DNA from: an uncultured Rhodoferax sp.
GTDB taxonomy: Bacteria > Pseudomonadota > Gammaproteobacteria > Burkholderiales > Burkholderiaceae_C
NCBI RefSeq assembly: GCF_946221635.1
Contig: NZ_CAMIHB010000016.1
Coordinates: 40,373-104,372 of the forward strand
Length of the DNA: 64,000 bases
Direction: 5' to 3'
Shown here: positions 51,817 through 60,290 of the stretch, one piece after another
Position numbering within the stretch: position 1 is the stretch's first letter
How the letters are laid out: every line of letters starts with the position of its first letter
Translations under genes and position numbers: made by a program
The notes under the pieces: model-generated
What the model was told of the DNA's origin: nothing
What the model saw: only the letters and a program-made list of their open reading frames with translations
Databases searched by the model: none

Positions 51817-52434
51817 TTAGATGTGCACGGCCACGCTGGTCATGACCTTGGCCGCTGCGCGCATCATCTCCTTGACCGGGGCGGGCAGTTCCATCGCACC
51901 TGCGGCTTGCGCCTCTGCGGCGTGCTGCAACTCATCGGTCTTCATCTGCGCCACGATGGCGCGGGAGGCGTGGTCTCCCTCGGGCAGCATGGAGAGGTGG
52001 CTGTCCAGATGGGCGCCGACCTGGCGTTCGGTTTCCACCACAAAGCCCAGACTGAGCCGGTCGCCCATACGTCCGGCCAGCAGGCCCAAGCCGAATGCGC
52101 CGGCGTACCAGAGTGGGTTGAGGAGGGACGGCCGTGCGCCCAGCTCCTCCAGGCGTTGTGCGGTCCAGGCCAGGTGGTCGGTCTCCTCGTCGCAGGCCTT
52201 GGTGAAGTGCGCACGCAATTTTGCGTTGGGCGTGGCCAGAGCTTGGGCTGTGTAAAGGGCCTGGGCGCAAACCTCCCCCACATGGTTGACCCGCATGAGG
52301 CCGGCCGCCCGTCGTTTTTCAGCATCTGAAAGTTCGGTGGGGCCCTCGGGCAGCGTGGGGCAGGTTTGGGAGGCGCGCGGTGTGGCAAACAGGGTGCGCA
52401 GGGCGGAATCGGCGGCGGTCAGCAGGGCGTCCAT
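51817..52434 (-). CDS. coq7: Coq7-type demethoxyubiquinone monooxygenase
   Basis: Hydroxylates 2-polyprenyl-3-methyl-6-methoxybenzoquinol in ubiquinone synthesis; a membrane-associated di-iron enzyme. 205 aa. Iron-ligand motifs: RVNHVGEVCAQALY, ACDEETDHLAWT (ExxH) and MKTDELQHAAEA (ExxH). A hydrophobic hairpin (YAGAFGLGLLAGRMG) allows membrane contact. Divergent from the porin leader. Confidence 0.94.
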   Translation of the reverse strand: MDALLTAADSALRTLFATPRASQTCPTLPEGPTELSDAEKRRAAGLMRVNHVGEVCAQALYTAQALATPNAKLRAHFTKACDEETDHLAWTAQRLEELGARPSLLNPLWYAGAFGLGLLAGRMGDRLSLGFVVETERQVGAHLDSHLSMLPEGDHASRAIVAQMKTDELQHAAEAQAAGAMELPAPVKEMMRAAAKVMTSVAVHI

Positions 52435-52504
52435 AGGGCTTCTTTCAAGGATGTAAGGAGTCTATAGAGGTAGGGCCCTAAAGGCATTTGACGGGGATTA
52501 AACA

Positions 52505-52651
52505 AATTGTTGCTGACCAACAACGGTAACTCGTAGGAACCCTAATATTTCGGCCAATTCCTTTGCCAAATCCGGACTCCTCTGGTGCAATACATCCAAC
52601 TTCCTGAACTAGGAGGTTGGCCCGGGGTTCCGAACAATCGGTCCGGAGCCC
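52505..52651 (+). promoter_or_regulatory. Structured leader of porin 1
   Basis: The 243-bp gap coq7-porin holds three stems: TTGTTG/CAACAA (52507-52523), CCAACTTCCT/AGGAGGTTGG (52596-52620, one mismatch) and GGGTTCCG/CGGAGCCC (about 52625-52651, one mismatch). The ribosome site TTGGAGAA follows near 52663. A structured, possibly regulated 5' leader is inferred. Confidence 0.5.
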
Positions 52652-52677
52652 TATGTTTAACCTTGGAGAATTTCTCA

Positions 52678-53619
52678 ATGAAAAAGACCCTCATCGCTCT
52701 GGCAGTTCTGGCTGCTTCCGGCGCTTCTTTCGCTCAAGTTTCCATCACCGGTGAATATGCTTACGGCTGGAATACTTCCAACTCCAGCGCTGGTGTTGAG
52801 AAGTCCGGTCTGGGCGTTGACACTTCCTTCGTGAAGTTCGCTGCTTCCGAAGATCTGGGTGGTGGCCTGAAGGCTTCTGCTGAAATGTCTTTGGACGGTT
52901 TCACACGTGGCGCTGCTAACGGCGGCGACAACTCCCTGACTCTGGAAGGCGGCTTCGGCAAGATCAAGATGGCCAACGACAAGGGTGCAGACTACTTGTC
53001 TTCCGTGATCGGTGGTATCGCTGGTTTTGACGGCAAGGTTTACGGTGGCCGTACCGTTAACGACTCTGTCGCTTACACCTCCCCCGCATTCGGCGGTTTC
53101 ACCTTTGGTCTGTCGCACACGGAAAACACAAGCGCTCAAGGCTTGGGTGTTGGTGCCGCAAGCAACAACGACCAGCGTAGCAACAGCTTCACTTTGTCTT
53201 ACGCAGCAGGTCCTCTGGCTGTGACTGGTGCTTTGACTTCTTGGGACAACCAAGATACCGATCTCAATAAGCCCGACAACTCCAAGACACGTGCTCGCGT
53301 CAAGGGCTCCTATGATTTTGGCGCTTTCAAGCTGGGTGCTGGTGTTGTGCAAGTTAACCGTAACAAGGGTACAACCACTGACTCCATCTTGGCTGTGACA
53401 GCTCCTTTTGGCGCTCTGACGGTCGGTTTCGACTTGGCTAATTCCAAGCGCGATGGTTCGGGAACTGCTGCTAATGACGTTTCCAAGAATGGTTACGGTT
53501 TGAAGGCTGTTTACTCTCTGAGCAAGCGCACTTCCTTGATCGGTGCATACACCAACTGGGACGAAGCCGGCGTGCAACGTGCAAACCTGACCGAATTGTT
53601 GGTCTCTCACACCTTCTAA
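52678..53619 (+). CDS. Outer-membrane porin 1 (gram-negative general porin, Burkholderiales type)
   Basis: 313 aa. ATG 52678 with signal peptide MKKTLIALAVLAASGASFAQ. 16-strand barrel type, C-terminal Phe (LTELLVSHTF) as needed for BAM recognition. EYAYGWNTS at the start and SKRTSLIGAYTNWDEAG near the end are typical of Comamonadaceae porins. Codon usage (GCT, GGT, TCC, AAG) and lower G+C differ sharply from neighbours, fitting very high expression. Paralogue of the next gene. Confidence 0.94.
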   Translation: MKKTLIALAVLAASGASFAQVSITGEYAYGWNTSNSSAGVEKSGLGVDTSFVKFAASEDLGGGLKASAEMSLDGFTRGAANGGDNSLTLEGGFGKIKMANDKGADYLSSVIGGIAGFDGKVYGGRTVNDSVAYTSPAFGGFTFGLSHTENTSAQGLGVGAASNNDQRSNSFTLSYAAGPLAVTGALTSWDNQDTDLNKPDNSKTRARVKGSYDFGAFKLGAGVVQVNRNKGTTTDSILAVTAPFGALTVGFDLANSKRDGSGTAANDVSKNGYGLKAVYSLSKRTSLIGAYTNWDEAGVQRANLTELLVSHTF

Positions 53620-53654
53620 TCTGACGCTGACAAAAGTCAGCTCAAGATTGAATA

Positions 53655-53689
53655 AAAACCCACCATAGCGATATGGTGGGTTTTTTTTT
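53655..53689 (+). terminator. Terminator after porin 1
   Basis: AACCCACCAT pairs with ATGGTGGGTT around a 6-base loop, followed by nine T. Confidence 0.92.
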
Positions 53690-53921
53690 GATCAAAATAA
53701 TTTGTCTTTTGCAATGTAAAAAAATTAGTTCTGTTGGTGCTAATACAACAAATTGTTTGTTTTGGCACGATCGTTTACTTTTTGTCGTCGAGAGTACATG
53801 ACGACAGTGTGAATTTTTGTTTCAATAATAAAACTTGCTTCTGAATTGAGAAGTAAGCGTTGCAGGCTTGGTCTCGTGCCAACGCTTGCTGACCACCTAA
53901 ATCAAACTGAAGAGACATCGC
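53690..53921 (+). promoter_or_regulatory. AT-rich promoter and leader of porin 2
   Basis: No gene is seen in 53620-53921 beyond the terminator. It holds TGTCGTC/GACGACA (53783-53806) and a stem CTTGCTTCT/AGAAGTAAG (53834-53857, one mismatch), with the palindrome ACGATCGT near 53768. Porin 2 is therefore probably transcribed from its own promoter here. Confidence 0.5.
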
Positions 53922-54989
53922 ATGAAGAAATCGCTCATTGCACTTGCCGTAGTCGCGGCATCCGGCACGTCATTCGCCCAGGTGACAATCACTGGTAACT
54001 ACACGACTGGCTTCAAGTCCAGCACTACGTCACCAAGCACAGTCGCAACTGGCGCCACGGTGGCGCAACAAGTAACTCAGAACTTGGCGGGTGGCAATGC
54101 CGGCAACGCTACAGGTGAAGCTTCGGGCCTTGGTGTTGACACTACCTTGATTACTTTCGCAGCCAAAGAAGACTTGGGTGGTGGTATGAGCGTTGCCGCT
54201 GAAATGTCTTTGGATGGCTTCACGCGCGGAGCAGCGAATGGTGGCGACTCGTCCTTGAAGCTGACCACTGGAATTGGCCGCTTTACTTTGCAAGCCTACA
54301 AACCCGCCGATTACTTGTCGGGTACTTTTGGTGTTGGTGGCGTTGGCATGGATAACAAAGTTTTCCCTGCTCGCTCATTGAAAGATGCTGTAGGTTTTGA
54401 TACGAAATTTGGGCCTGTAGTTTTGAGTTTCTCTCATCAAGAGCAAGGTACTGCCAATAGTGTTTCTCCAAATGCTGCCTTGGGTCTTGGACAAGGTGCA
54501 GCTGGATTGCCTTCCCAAGTTGGGCAACGTCTGAACAGTCTGTCTGGGACCTATATCGCTGGAGCTCTGGTTGCCAACGTGAACTATCTCTCCTACGACA
54601 ACCGTACTGAAGGTGCTAATACTTCTTACAAGGATGTGCTGCGTGCTGGCGCCAAGTACGACTTTGGCTTTTTGCAGTTGGGTGGTGGGGTTAGTACACT
54701 TGCAACAATGTCGGGCGGTAAGCTGAATTCCGCCGCTATTTCTGCTGCAGTTCCTGTTGGTGCTTTGACCCTGGGTGCAAACTACGGCACCGAAACGGCA
54801 GATGGTTTTGCTATTCAAGCTGCCACCGGCGGTGTGAATATTGACCAGTCTCGCAATGGCTATGGCCTGTCTGCGACTTACGCTTTGAGCAAGCGCACCA
54901 GTCTGATCGCGAACTATGCTAACTGGCTGCCTTATGGTGGTGCGAACCGCAACAGCGAAGCCAACCTGCTGGTTTCCCACTCCTTCTAA
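53922..54989 (+). CDS. Outer-membrane porin 2
   Basis: 355 aa. Signal peptide MKKSLIALAVVAASGTSFAQ; C-terminal EANLLVSHSF. Shares MSLDGFTRGAANGGDSSLKL and SKRTSLIANYANW with porin 1 but has an extra N-terminal loop (STVATGATVAQQVTQNLAGG). Same low-G+C, high-expression-like codon use. Separate terminators indicate two transcription units despite tandem order. Confidence 0.94.
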   Translation: MKKSLIALAVVAASGTSFAQVTITGNYTTGFKSSTTSPSTVATGATVAQQVTQNLAGGNAGNATGEASGLGVDTTLITFAAKEDLGGGMSVAAEMSLDGFTRGAANGGDSSLKLTTGIGRFTLQAYKPADYLSGTFGVGGVGMDNKVFPARSLKDAVGFDTKFGPVVLSFSHQEQGTANSVSPNAALGLGQGAAGLPSQVGQRLNSLSGTYIAGALVANVNYLSYDNRTEGANTSYKDVLRAGAKYDFGFLQLGGGVSTLATMSGGKLNSAAISAAVPVGALTLGANYGTETADGFAIQAATGGVNIDQSRNGYGLSATYALSKRTSLIANYANWLPYGGANRNSEANLLVSHSF

Positions 54990-55023
54990 TCATTGTGCTG
55001 GCGTAAGCCGGTGTGTGGTTTAG

Positions 55024-55059
55024 AAAAAAAGCCCGCTGTAGCAATACAGCGGGCTTTTC
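55024..55059 (+). terminator. Terminator after porin 2
   Basis: AAAGCCCGCTGTA pairs with TACAGCGGGCTTT around GCAA, followed by T residues. Confidence 0.92.
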
Positions 55060-55105
55060 CTTGTCCCGTCGCCAGTCCTCACACGGAGGTCTCTGCGGAG
55101 ACGGA

Positions 55106-55954
55106 TTAAGCGTACCGCTTGTTCCGCAGGTTGTGCTTCATCTCACGCAGCAGGGGTTGCAGCTTGGTGCCGCCTATGCGCAGGGCCACGCAGGTGGCGA
55201 GGATGTCGATGATCATCAGGTGCAGCAGGCGGGACACCATGGGGCTGTAGCGGTCGAAGCCTTCGGGGTGGTCGGCGCTCAGGTGGATGTGGCCTGCGCT
55301 GGCGAGTGGCGAACCGCTGGCGGTGATGACGATGGTGGTCGCGCCATTCTTGCGGGCGATGTCGCAGGCGTCCATGAGGTCGCGGGTGCGGCCGGAGTTG
55401 CTGATGACGACCACGCAGTCGCCCGGGCCCAGGATGGAGGCACTCATGACCTGCATGTGGCCGTCGCTGTAGGCGGTCGTGTTGATGCCCAGGCGGAAGA
55501 ACTTGTGCTGGGCGTCCTGCGCGACGATACCCGAGTTACCCACACCGAAAAACTGGATCTGCCGGCTTGCGCTGTAGGCGTCTACCAGGGCGCTCACGGC
55601 CTTGTCGATGGCCATCGTGGAGGCGTCGTTGCGGTACTTGAGAAAGGCGGCCACCGTGTTGTCGATGACCTTGACCATGACATCGCCCACCTTGTCATCC
55701 GCGTCCACGCTGCGGTGGATGAAGGGCACCCCTTCGTTGACGGTACCGGCCAGCTTGAGCTTGAAGTCGGACAGGCCGTCGTAGCCCACGCTGCGGCAGA
55801 AGCGCACGACCGTGGGCTTGCTGACGTGGGCGCGGTCAGCCAGTTCGCTGACAGGCAGCTTGGCAAAGGCACGTGGGTCGGCCAGGCACAGCTTGCCCAC
55901 CCGCTGTTCGGCGGGAGCCAAGGAGGGCAGAGATGCTTTGATACGGTCCAGCAT
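55106..55954 (-). CDS. hexR: HexR-type transcriptional regulator (RpiR family)
   Basis: Regulator of central glucose metabolism, 282 aa from ATG 55954 with GGAAG seven bases upstream. N-terminal HTH_6 (VSELADRAHVSKPTVVRFCR) and C-terminal SIS sugar-phosphate domain (FFGVGNSGIVAQDAQHKFFR, VVISNSGRTRDLMDACDIAR); HexR responds to KDPG in studied bacteria. It lies 60 bp downstream of zwf on the same strand, so it is probably in the zwf operon and autoregulated through the zwf promoter. Confidence 0.92.
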   Translation of the reverse strand: MLDRIKASLPSLAPAEQRVGKLCLADPRAFAKLPVSELADRAHVSKPTVVRFCRSVGYDGLSDFKLKLAGTVNEGVPFIHRSVDADDKVGDVMVKVIDNTVAAFLKYRNDASTMAIDKAVSALVDAYSASRQIQFFGVGNSGIVAQDAQHKFFRLGINTTAYSDGHMQVMSASILGPGDCVVVISNSGRTRDLMDACDIARKNGATTIVITASGSPLASAGHIHLSADHPEGFDRYSPMVSRLLHLMIIDILATCVALRIGGTKLQPLLREMKHNLRNKRYA

Positions 55955-56014
55955 GATCAATCTTCCAAAAGGATGCTGTAGCAGCGCGCAGGCTCTTGCA
56001 GCATCGTCAGCACA

Positions 56015-57481
56015 TCAGGACTCTTCACTCCAGCAGAACCCATCGCGCGCAATCATGGCGCTGGAGGCGCTGGGCCCCCAGGTGCCTGCGGCGTAGAGGC
56101 GGGGGCCTGTGGAATCGGCAGCCCAATGTTCCAGCATGGGTTCGACCCAGCGCCAGGCTTCTTCCTGCTCGTCGCTGCGCACGAACAGGTTCAGACGTCC
56201 GTCAATCACGTCCAGCAGCAGTCGCTCATAGGCACCCACGCGTTCCGAGCCAAAGCGTTTGTCAAAGTCCAGATCCAGTTGCACGGGAGCCAGCGTTTGC
56301 GAGGCTGCGGCACGGGACTGGCGGTTGTCCTGTCCCTGGGCCAACAGGTGCAGCTCCAGGCCGTCCTTGGGTTGCAGGTTGATCACCAGCCGGTTGCCCA
56401 CACCCACATTGGAGTTGTAGATGGCATGCGGTGTGGGGCGGAAGTTGATTTCGATACGTGCGTCACGGCCGGACAGGCGCTTGCCGGTGCGGATGTAGAA
56501 GGGCACGCCGGCCCAGCGCCAGTTGGCGATCTCTGTGCGCAGGGCGACAAAGGTCTCGGTATTGCTCTGCGGGCTCACACCGGCTTCTTCGCGGTAACCG
56601 GGCACCTTGTTGCCGCCACTGGTGCCTGCCGAGTACTGGCCGCGCACCACGTCCTGTTTGAGCGTTTCGGGCGTCCAGGGCTTGAGCGAGCGCAGCACCT
56701 TGAGTTTCTCGTCGCGGATGGCGTCGGCGTGCGAGTTGATCGGGGGCTCCATAGCAATGGCGCACAGCAGTTGCAGCGCGTGGTTCTGCACCATGTCGCG
56801 CAGCGCGCCGGTGGTCTCGTAGAAGGCGCCCCGGCTCTCCACGCCCAGGTCTTCCGCAATCGTGATCTGGATATTGGCAATGTGCTCACGGCGCCACAGG
56901 GGCTCGAACAGGGCGTTGCCAAAGCGCATGGCGAAGAGGTTCTGCACCGAAGGCTTGCCCAGGTAGTGGTCGATGCGGTAAACCTGTTCTTCGGTGAAGA
57001 AGCGGCGCACGGTCTGGTTGATTTCTCGGTTCGAGGCCAGGTCGTGGCCCAGCGGCTTTTCCAGCACCACACGGGTCTTGGGCGTGTTCATGCCGTTGGC
57101 CGCCAGTTGCTCGCAGACGTTGGTGAACAGGCTGGGGGCGGTGGCCACGTACATGACCACGCTGTCGGCATTGCGGGCGTTCAGGGTCTCGGCCAGGCGG
57201 GCGTAGTCGTCGGGCTTGGACAGGTCCATGCGCTGGAATTCGAGGATGGCGGCGAAGCGGGCAAACTCCTCCGCGCTGGGGCGCTTGGCCAGTTCCACTT
57301 TCTCAAAGCGGGACTGGATCAGCGCGCGGTACTGCTCATGGCTCATGTCGTCGCGGCCCACGCCGATGATGCGGCCCCCTGCGGGCAGCGAGCCGTGGCG
57401 GAACGCCTGGAAGAGGGCGGGCATCAATTTGCGCCAGGCCAAATCGCCGGTGCCGCCGAACATGACTAGATCAAAGCTCAT
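56015..57481 (-). CDS. zwf: Glucose-6-phosphate 1-dehydrogenase
   Basis: Oxidises glucose-6-P to 6-phosphogluconolactone, entry to the pentose phosphate and Entner-Doudoroff routes. 488 aa, normal length. Nucleotide motif FGGTGDLAWRKLMPAL, substrate motif RIDHYLGKPSVQNLFAMRFG with the catalytic region, and EKPLGHDLASN. ATG 57481. Divergent from tal; an inverted repeat in the gap is a candidate HexR site. Confidence 0.97.
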   Translation of the reverse strand: MSFDLVMFGGTGDLAWRKLMPALFQAFRHGSLPAGGRIIGVGRDDMSHEQYRALIQSRFEKVELAKRPSAEEFARFAAILEFQRMDLSKPDDYARLAETLNARNADSVVMYVATAPSLFTNVCEQLAANGMNTPKTRVVLEKPLGHDLASNREINQTVRRFFTEEQVYRIDHYLGKPSVQNLFAMRFGNALFEPLWRREHIANIQITIAEDLGVESRGAFYETTGALRDMVQNHALQLLCAIAMEPPINSHADAIRDEKLKVLRSLKPWTPETLKQDVVRGQYSAGTSGGNKVPGYREEAGVSPQSNTETFVALRTEIANWRWAGVPFYIRTGKRLSGRDARIEINFRPTPHAIYNSNVGVGNRLVINLQPKDGLELHLLAQGQDNRQSRAAASQTLAPVQLDLDFDKRFGSERVGAYERLLLDVIDGRLNLFVRSDEQEEAWRWVEPMLEHWAADSTGPRLYAAGTWGPSASSAMIARDGFCWSEES

Positions 57482-57502
57482 AAGACTGTTGGTACGTTTT
57501 TG

Positions 57503-57534
57503 AGTTACATGAAAGATGACGTTGTAATGTAACT
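57503..57534. promoter_or_regulatory. Inverted repeat between zwf and tal, candidate HexR site
   Basis: AGTTACAT (57503-57510) and ATGTAACT (57527-57534) are perfect 8-bp inverted repeats 16 bp apart. The GTAATGTAAC half resembles the TGTAAT/ATTACA half-sites of studied HexR operators. hexR is in the same locus. Confidence 0.5.
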
Positions 57535-57623
57535 TTGTTTCATTGATAATTCAAGCCGTTGAACCCTCCCGTGATTACGGGTTTACCCTAGCCCTCAACC
57601 TTGGCCCTTGGCCAGCGCCTCTC

Positions 57624-58571
57624 ATGAACCAACTCGACGCACTCAAACAATTCACCACCGTGGTGGCCGACACCGGCGACTTCAAACAGCTCGATGCCTT
57701 CAAGCCCCAGGACGCGACCACCAACCCCTCGCTGATCCTCAAGGCCGTGCAGAAGGCCGACTACGCGCCTCTGGTGAAGGACACGGTGAACCAGTTCCGT
57801 GGTCGCCCCATGGACGAGATCGTGGACCGCCTGCTGGTGCGTTTTGGCTGCGAAATCCTTTCGCTGATTCCCGGTCGCGTGTCCACCGAAGTGGATGCCC
57901 GTCTGAGCTTTGACACCGCTGCCACCGTGGCGCGTGGCGAGCGCCTGATCGAGCTCTACCAAGCCCAAGGCATCGCCACCGACCGCGTGCTGATCAAGGT
58001 GGCTTCCACCTGGGAAGGCATCCAGGCCGCCGAGCAGCTGGAGCGCAAGGGCATCCACACCAACCTGACCCTGTTGTTCGCGTTCTGCCAGGCCGTGGCC
58101 TGCGGCCAGGCCAAGGTGCAGCTGATCTCGCCCTTTGTGGGCCGCATCTACGACTGGTACAAGAAGAGCGCTGGCGCCGCCTGGGTGGAGGCCGACAATG
58201 CCGAAGCCAACGATCCTGGCGTGAAATCCGTGGCGCAGATCTACAACTACTACAAGAAGTTCGGCATCCAGACCGAGGTGATGGGCGCGAGCTTCCGCAA
58301 CGTGGGCCAGATCACGGCCCTGGCTGGTTGCGACCTGCTGACCATCAGCCCCGACCTGCTGGCCACACTGGCCGCGTCGGAGGCGCCTCTCCAGGCTTCC
58401 TTGAGCGCCGATGCCGCCAAGGCCGCCTCCATCGAGCACGTGAGTTTTGATGAAGCCAGCTTCCGCCTCGCGCTGAACAATGACGCCATGGCCACCGAGA
58501 AGCTGGCCGAGGGTATCCGCGCCTTCTGCGTGGACGCCGTGAAGCTGGAACAACTGCTGCTGGCAGCGTAA
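57624..58571 (+). CDS. tal: Transaldolase
   Basis: Non-oxidative pentose phosphate enzyme, 315 aa from ATG 57624 (MNQLDALKQFTTVVADTGDF). Schiff-base Lys about 125 in VLIKVASTWEG, plus QDATTNPSLILKA and GRVSTEVDARLSF, both family signatures (TalB type). An earlier in-frame start in the gap would read through the operator-like repeat and lacks homology. pgi follows after 12 bp. Confidence 0.97.
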   Translation: MNQLDALKQFTTVVADTGDFKQLDAFKPQDATTNPSLILKAVQKADYAPLVKDTVNQFRGRPMDEIVDRLLVRFGCEILSLIPGRVSTEVDARLSFDTAATVARGERLIELYQAQGIATDRVLIKVASTWEGIQAAEQLERKGIHTNLTLLFAFCQAVACGQAKVQLISPFVGRIYDWYKKSAGAAWVEADNAEANDPGVKSVAQIYNYYKKFGIQTEVMGASFRNVGQITALAGCDLLTISPDLLATLAASEAPLQASLSADAAKAASIEHVSFDEASFRLALNNDAMATEKLAEGIRAFCVDAVKLEQLLLAA

Positions 58572-58583
58572 GGGGCGGGCACC

Positions 58584-60152
58584 ATGGCACGTACCCGTTG
58601 CGATCGCACGCCCGCCTGGGGCGCCCTGCAAGCAGCCTATGACGCGTCCGGCAAGGCCCTGGATGTGCGCGAGGCCTTCCAGGCCGACGCGCAGCGCTTT
58701 GGCCGCTTCAGCCAGGAGGCGCCCTATGTGTTTGCCGACCTGTCCAAGAACCGCATCGACGCGGCAACCGAAGCTCTGTTGTTCGACCTGGCACGCCAAA
58801 GCGGCGTGCTGGAGCACCGCGACGCCATGTTCGCCGGCCAGAAGATCAACAACACCGAGCAACGCGAGGTGTGGCACGTCTTGTTGCGAAATCCGCCTGG
58901 AGCCCCCGTCAACTATGCGGGAGCAGCTACGGATTTTGTAGCGGGTGAGCAGGCCAAGGTGCACGGCACGCTGGACGCCATGCTGGCCTACGCCGAGAAG
59001 GTGCGGGCCGACCAGGCCATCACCGACGTGGTGAATATCGGCATCGGCGGTTCCGACCTGGGCCCACAAATGGCCGTGCTGGCACTGGACGCGTTTGCCA
59101 GCACGGGCAAGCGCCTGCACTTTGTGAGCAATGTGGACGGTCACGAACTGGCCGCCAAGCTGCCGCACCTGAAGGCGGAGAGCACGGTCTTCCTGATCGC
59201 CAGCAAGACCTTCACCACCATCGAGACCATGACCAACGCGGCCTCGGCCAAGGCCTGGTTTCTGGCCCAGGGCGGCACCGACATTGCGCGCCACTTCGCC
59301 GCGTTGACCACCAATGTGCCCGCGGCCAATGCCTTTGGCATCACCACCACCTTCCCCTTCTGGGACTGGGTGGGCGGCCGCTATTCCATGTGGTCGGCCA
59401 TCGGCTTGCCGCTGGCGATTGCGATTGGTGCGCAGGGTTTCCGCGATTTCCTGGCCGGCGCGCATGCCATGGACGAGCACTTCCGCACGGCCCCGCTGGA
59501 GAGCAATCTGCCGGTGCGCCTGGGTCTGCTGGACGTCTGGTACCGCAACTTCCACGGCTTCACCAGCCGCAGCATTGCGCCGTACCACAGCGCGCTGCGC
59601 CGTGTGCCGGCCTATCTGCAGCAACTGGAGATGGAAAGCAACGGCAAGCGCGTGGACGCATCCGGCGAAGCACTGCCTTTCGGTACCTCGCCCGTGCTGT
59701 GGGGCGAGCCGGGCACCAATGGCCAGCACGCCTACTTCCAGATGCTGCACCAGGGCACGGATGTCGTGCCGGTGGAGTTCATTGCGGTGAAGAAAGCGCG
59801 CCATGAGCTGAAAGGCCACCATCCCATGTTGCTGGCCAATGTGGTCGCGCAGGCGCAGGCCTTGTTGCAAGGCAAGAGCGATGCGGGCGGCCACAAGCAT
59901 TTCACGGGCAACCGTCCCAGCACTTTCCTGTTGCTGGACGATTTGACACCGGCTTCGCTGGGCGCGCTGATTGCGCTGCAGGAGCACCGTGTGTTTGTGA
60001 GCGGTTCGCTGTGGGGCATCAACAGCTTTGACCAGTGGGGCGTGGAGCTGGGCAAGGTGCTGGCCAAGGACATCGAGCCTCGGTTGGCATCGGGCGACGT
60101 GACGGGATTGGATGGTTCCACCGCTGGTTTGCTGGCGCGTCTGCGGGCCTGA
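58584..60152 (+). CDS. pgi: Glucose-6-phosphate isomerase
   Basis: Interconverts glucose-6-P and fructose-6-P. 522 aa. Signatures: GIGGSDLGPQMAV, the SIS phosphate site KTFTTIETMTNA, GGRYSMWSAIGLPLAIAIG and GINSFDQWGVELGK. One 40-bp repeat at 58903-58942 codes APVNYAGAATDFVAGE in the short segment after LLRNPP where other Pgi proteins are variable. In operon with tal. Confidence 0.97.
   Translation: MARTRCDRTPAWGALQAAYDASGKALDVREAFQADAQRFGRFSQEAPYVFADLSKNRIDAATEALLFDLARQSGVLEHRDAMFAGQKINNTEQREVWHVLLRNPPGAPVNYAGAATDFVAGEQAKVHGTLDAMLAYAEKVRADQAITDVVNIGIGGSDLGPQMAVLALDAFASTGKRLHFVSNVDGHELAAKLPHLKAESTVFLIASKTFTTIETMTNAASAKAWFLAQGGTDIARHFAALTTNVPAANAFGITTTFPFWDWVGGRYSMWSAIGLPLAIAIGAQGFRDFLAGAHAMDEHFRTAPLESNLPVRLGLLDVWYRNFHGFTSRSIAPYHSALRRVPAYLQQLEMESNGKRVDASGEALPFGTSPVLWGEPGTNGQHAYFQMLHQGTDVVPVEFIAVKKARHELKGHHPMLLANVVAQAQALLQGKSDAGGHKHFTGNRPSTFLLLDDLTPASLGALIALQEHRVFVSGSLWGINSFDQWGVELGKVLAKDIEPRLASGDVTGLDGSTAGLLARLRA
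58903..58942 (+). repeat. 40-bp dispersed repeat, copy 9 (in pgi)
   Basis: One change (GCGG for GCGC), spacing exact. Sense to pgi, encoding APVNYAGAATDFVAGE, nearly the same peptide as the gspL copy. Confidence 0.85.
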
Positions 60153-60189
60153 TTTGCCGGTGCCTGTGCTTGTTATCACTGGCACTCGC

Positions 60190-60268
60190 GCAGCACGCCG
60201 GGGCACAGCGGCGGGCTCATGGTGCCAAACGCGCACAAATCGCCCGCCACTGCGCCCCGGCATGCTGC
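60190..60268. repeat. Long inverted repeat between pgi and ycaQ-like gene
   Basis: Two 27-base arms (60190-60216 and 60242-60268) are complementary at 24 positions around a 25-base loop. The stem centre reads GCCGGGGC against GCCCCGGC. No T-tract follows, so it is not an ordinary terminator. It fills most of the 138-bp gap after pgi. Confidence 0.75.
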
Positions 60269-60290
60269 GGGTGCTGGTGGGCGGAGCGAA

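Noticed and set aside
52678..54989. Two porins considered as an assembly duplication
   Set aside because: The proteins differ in length and many residues and have different leaders and terminators, so they are true paralogues.
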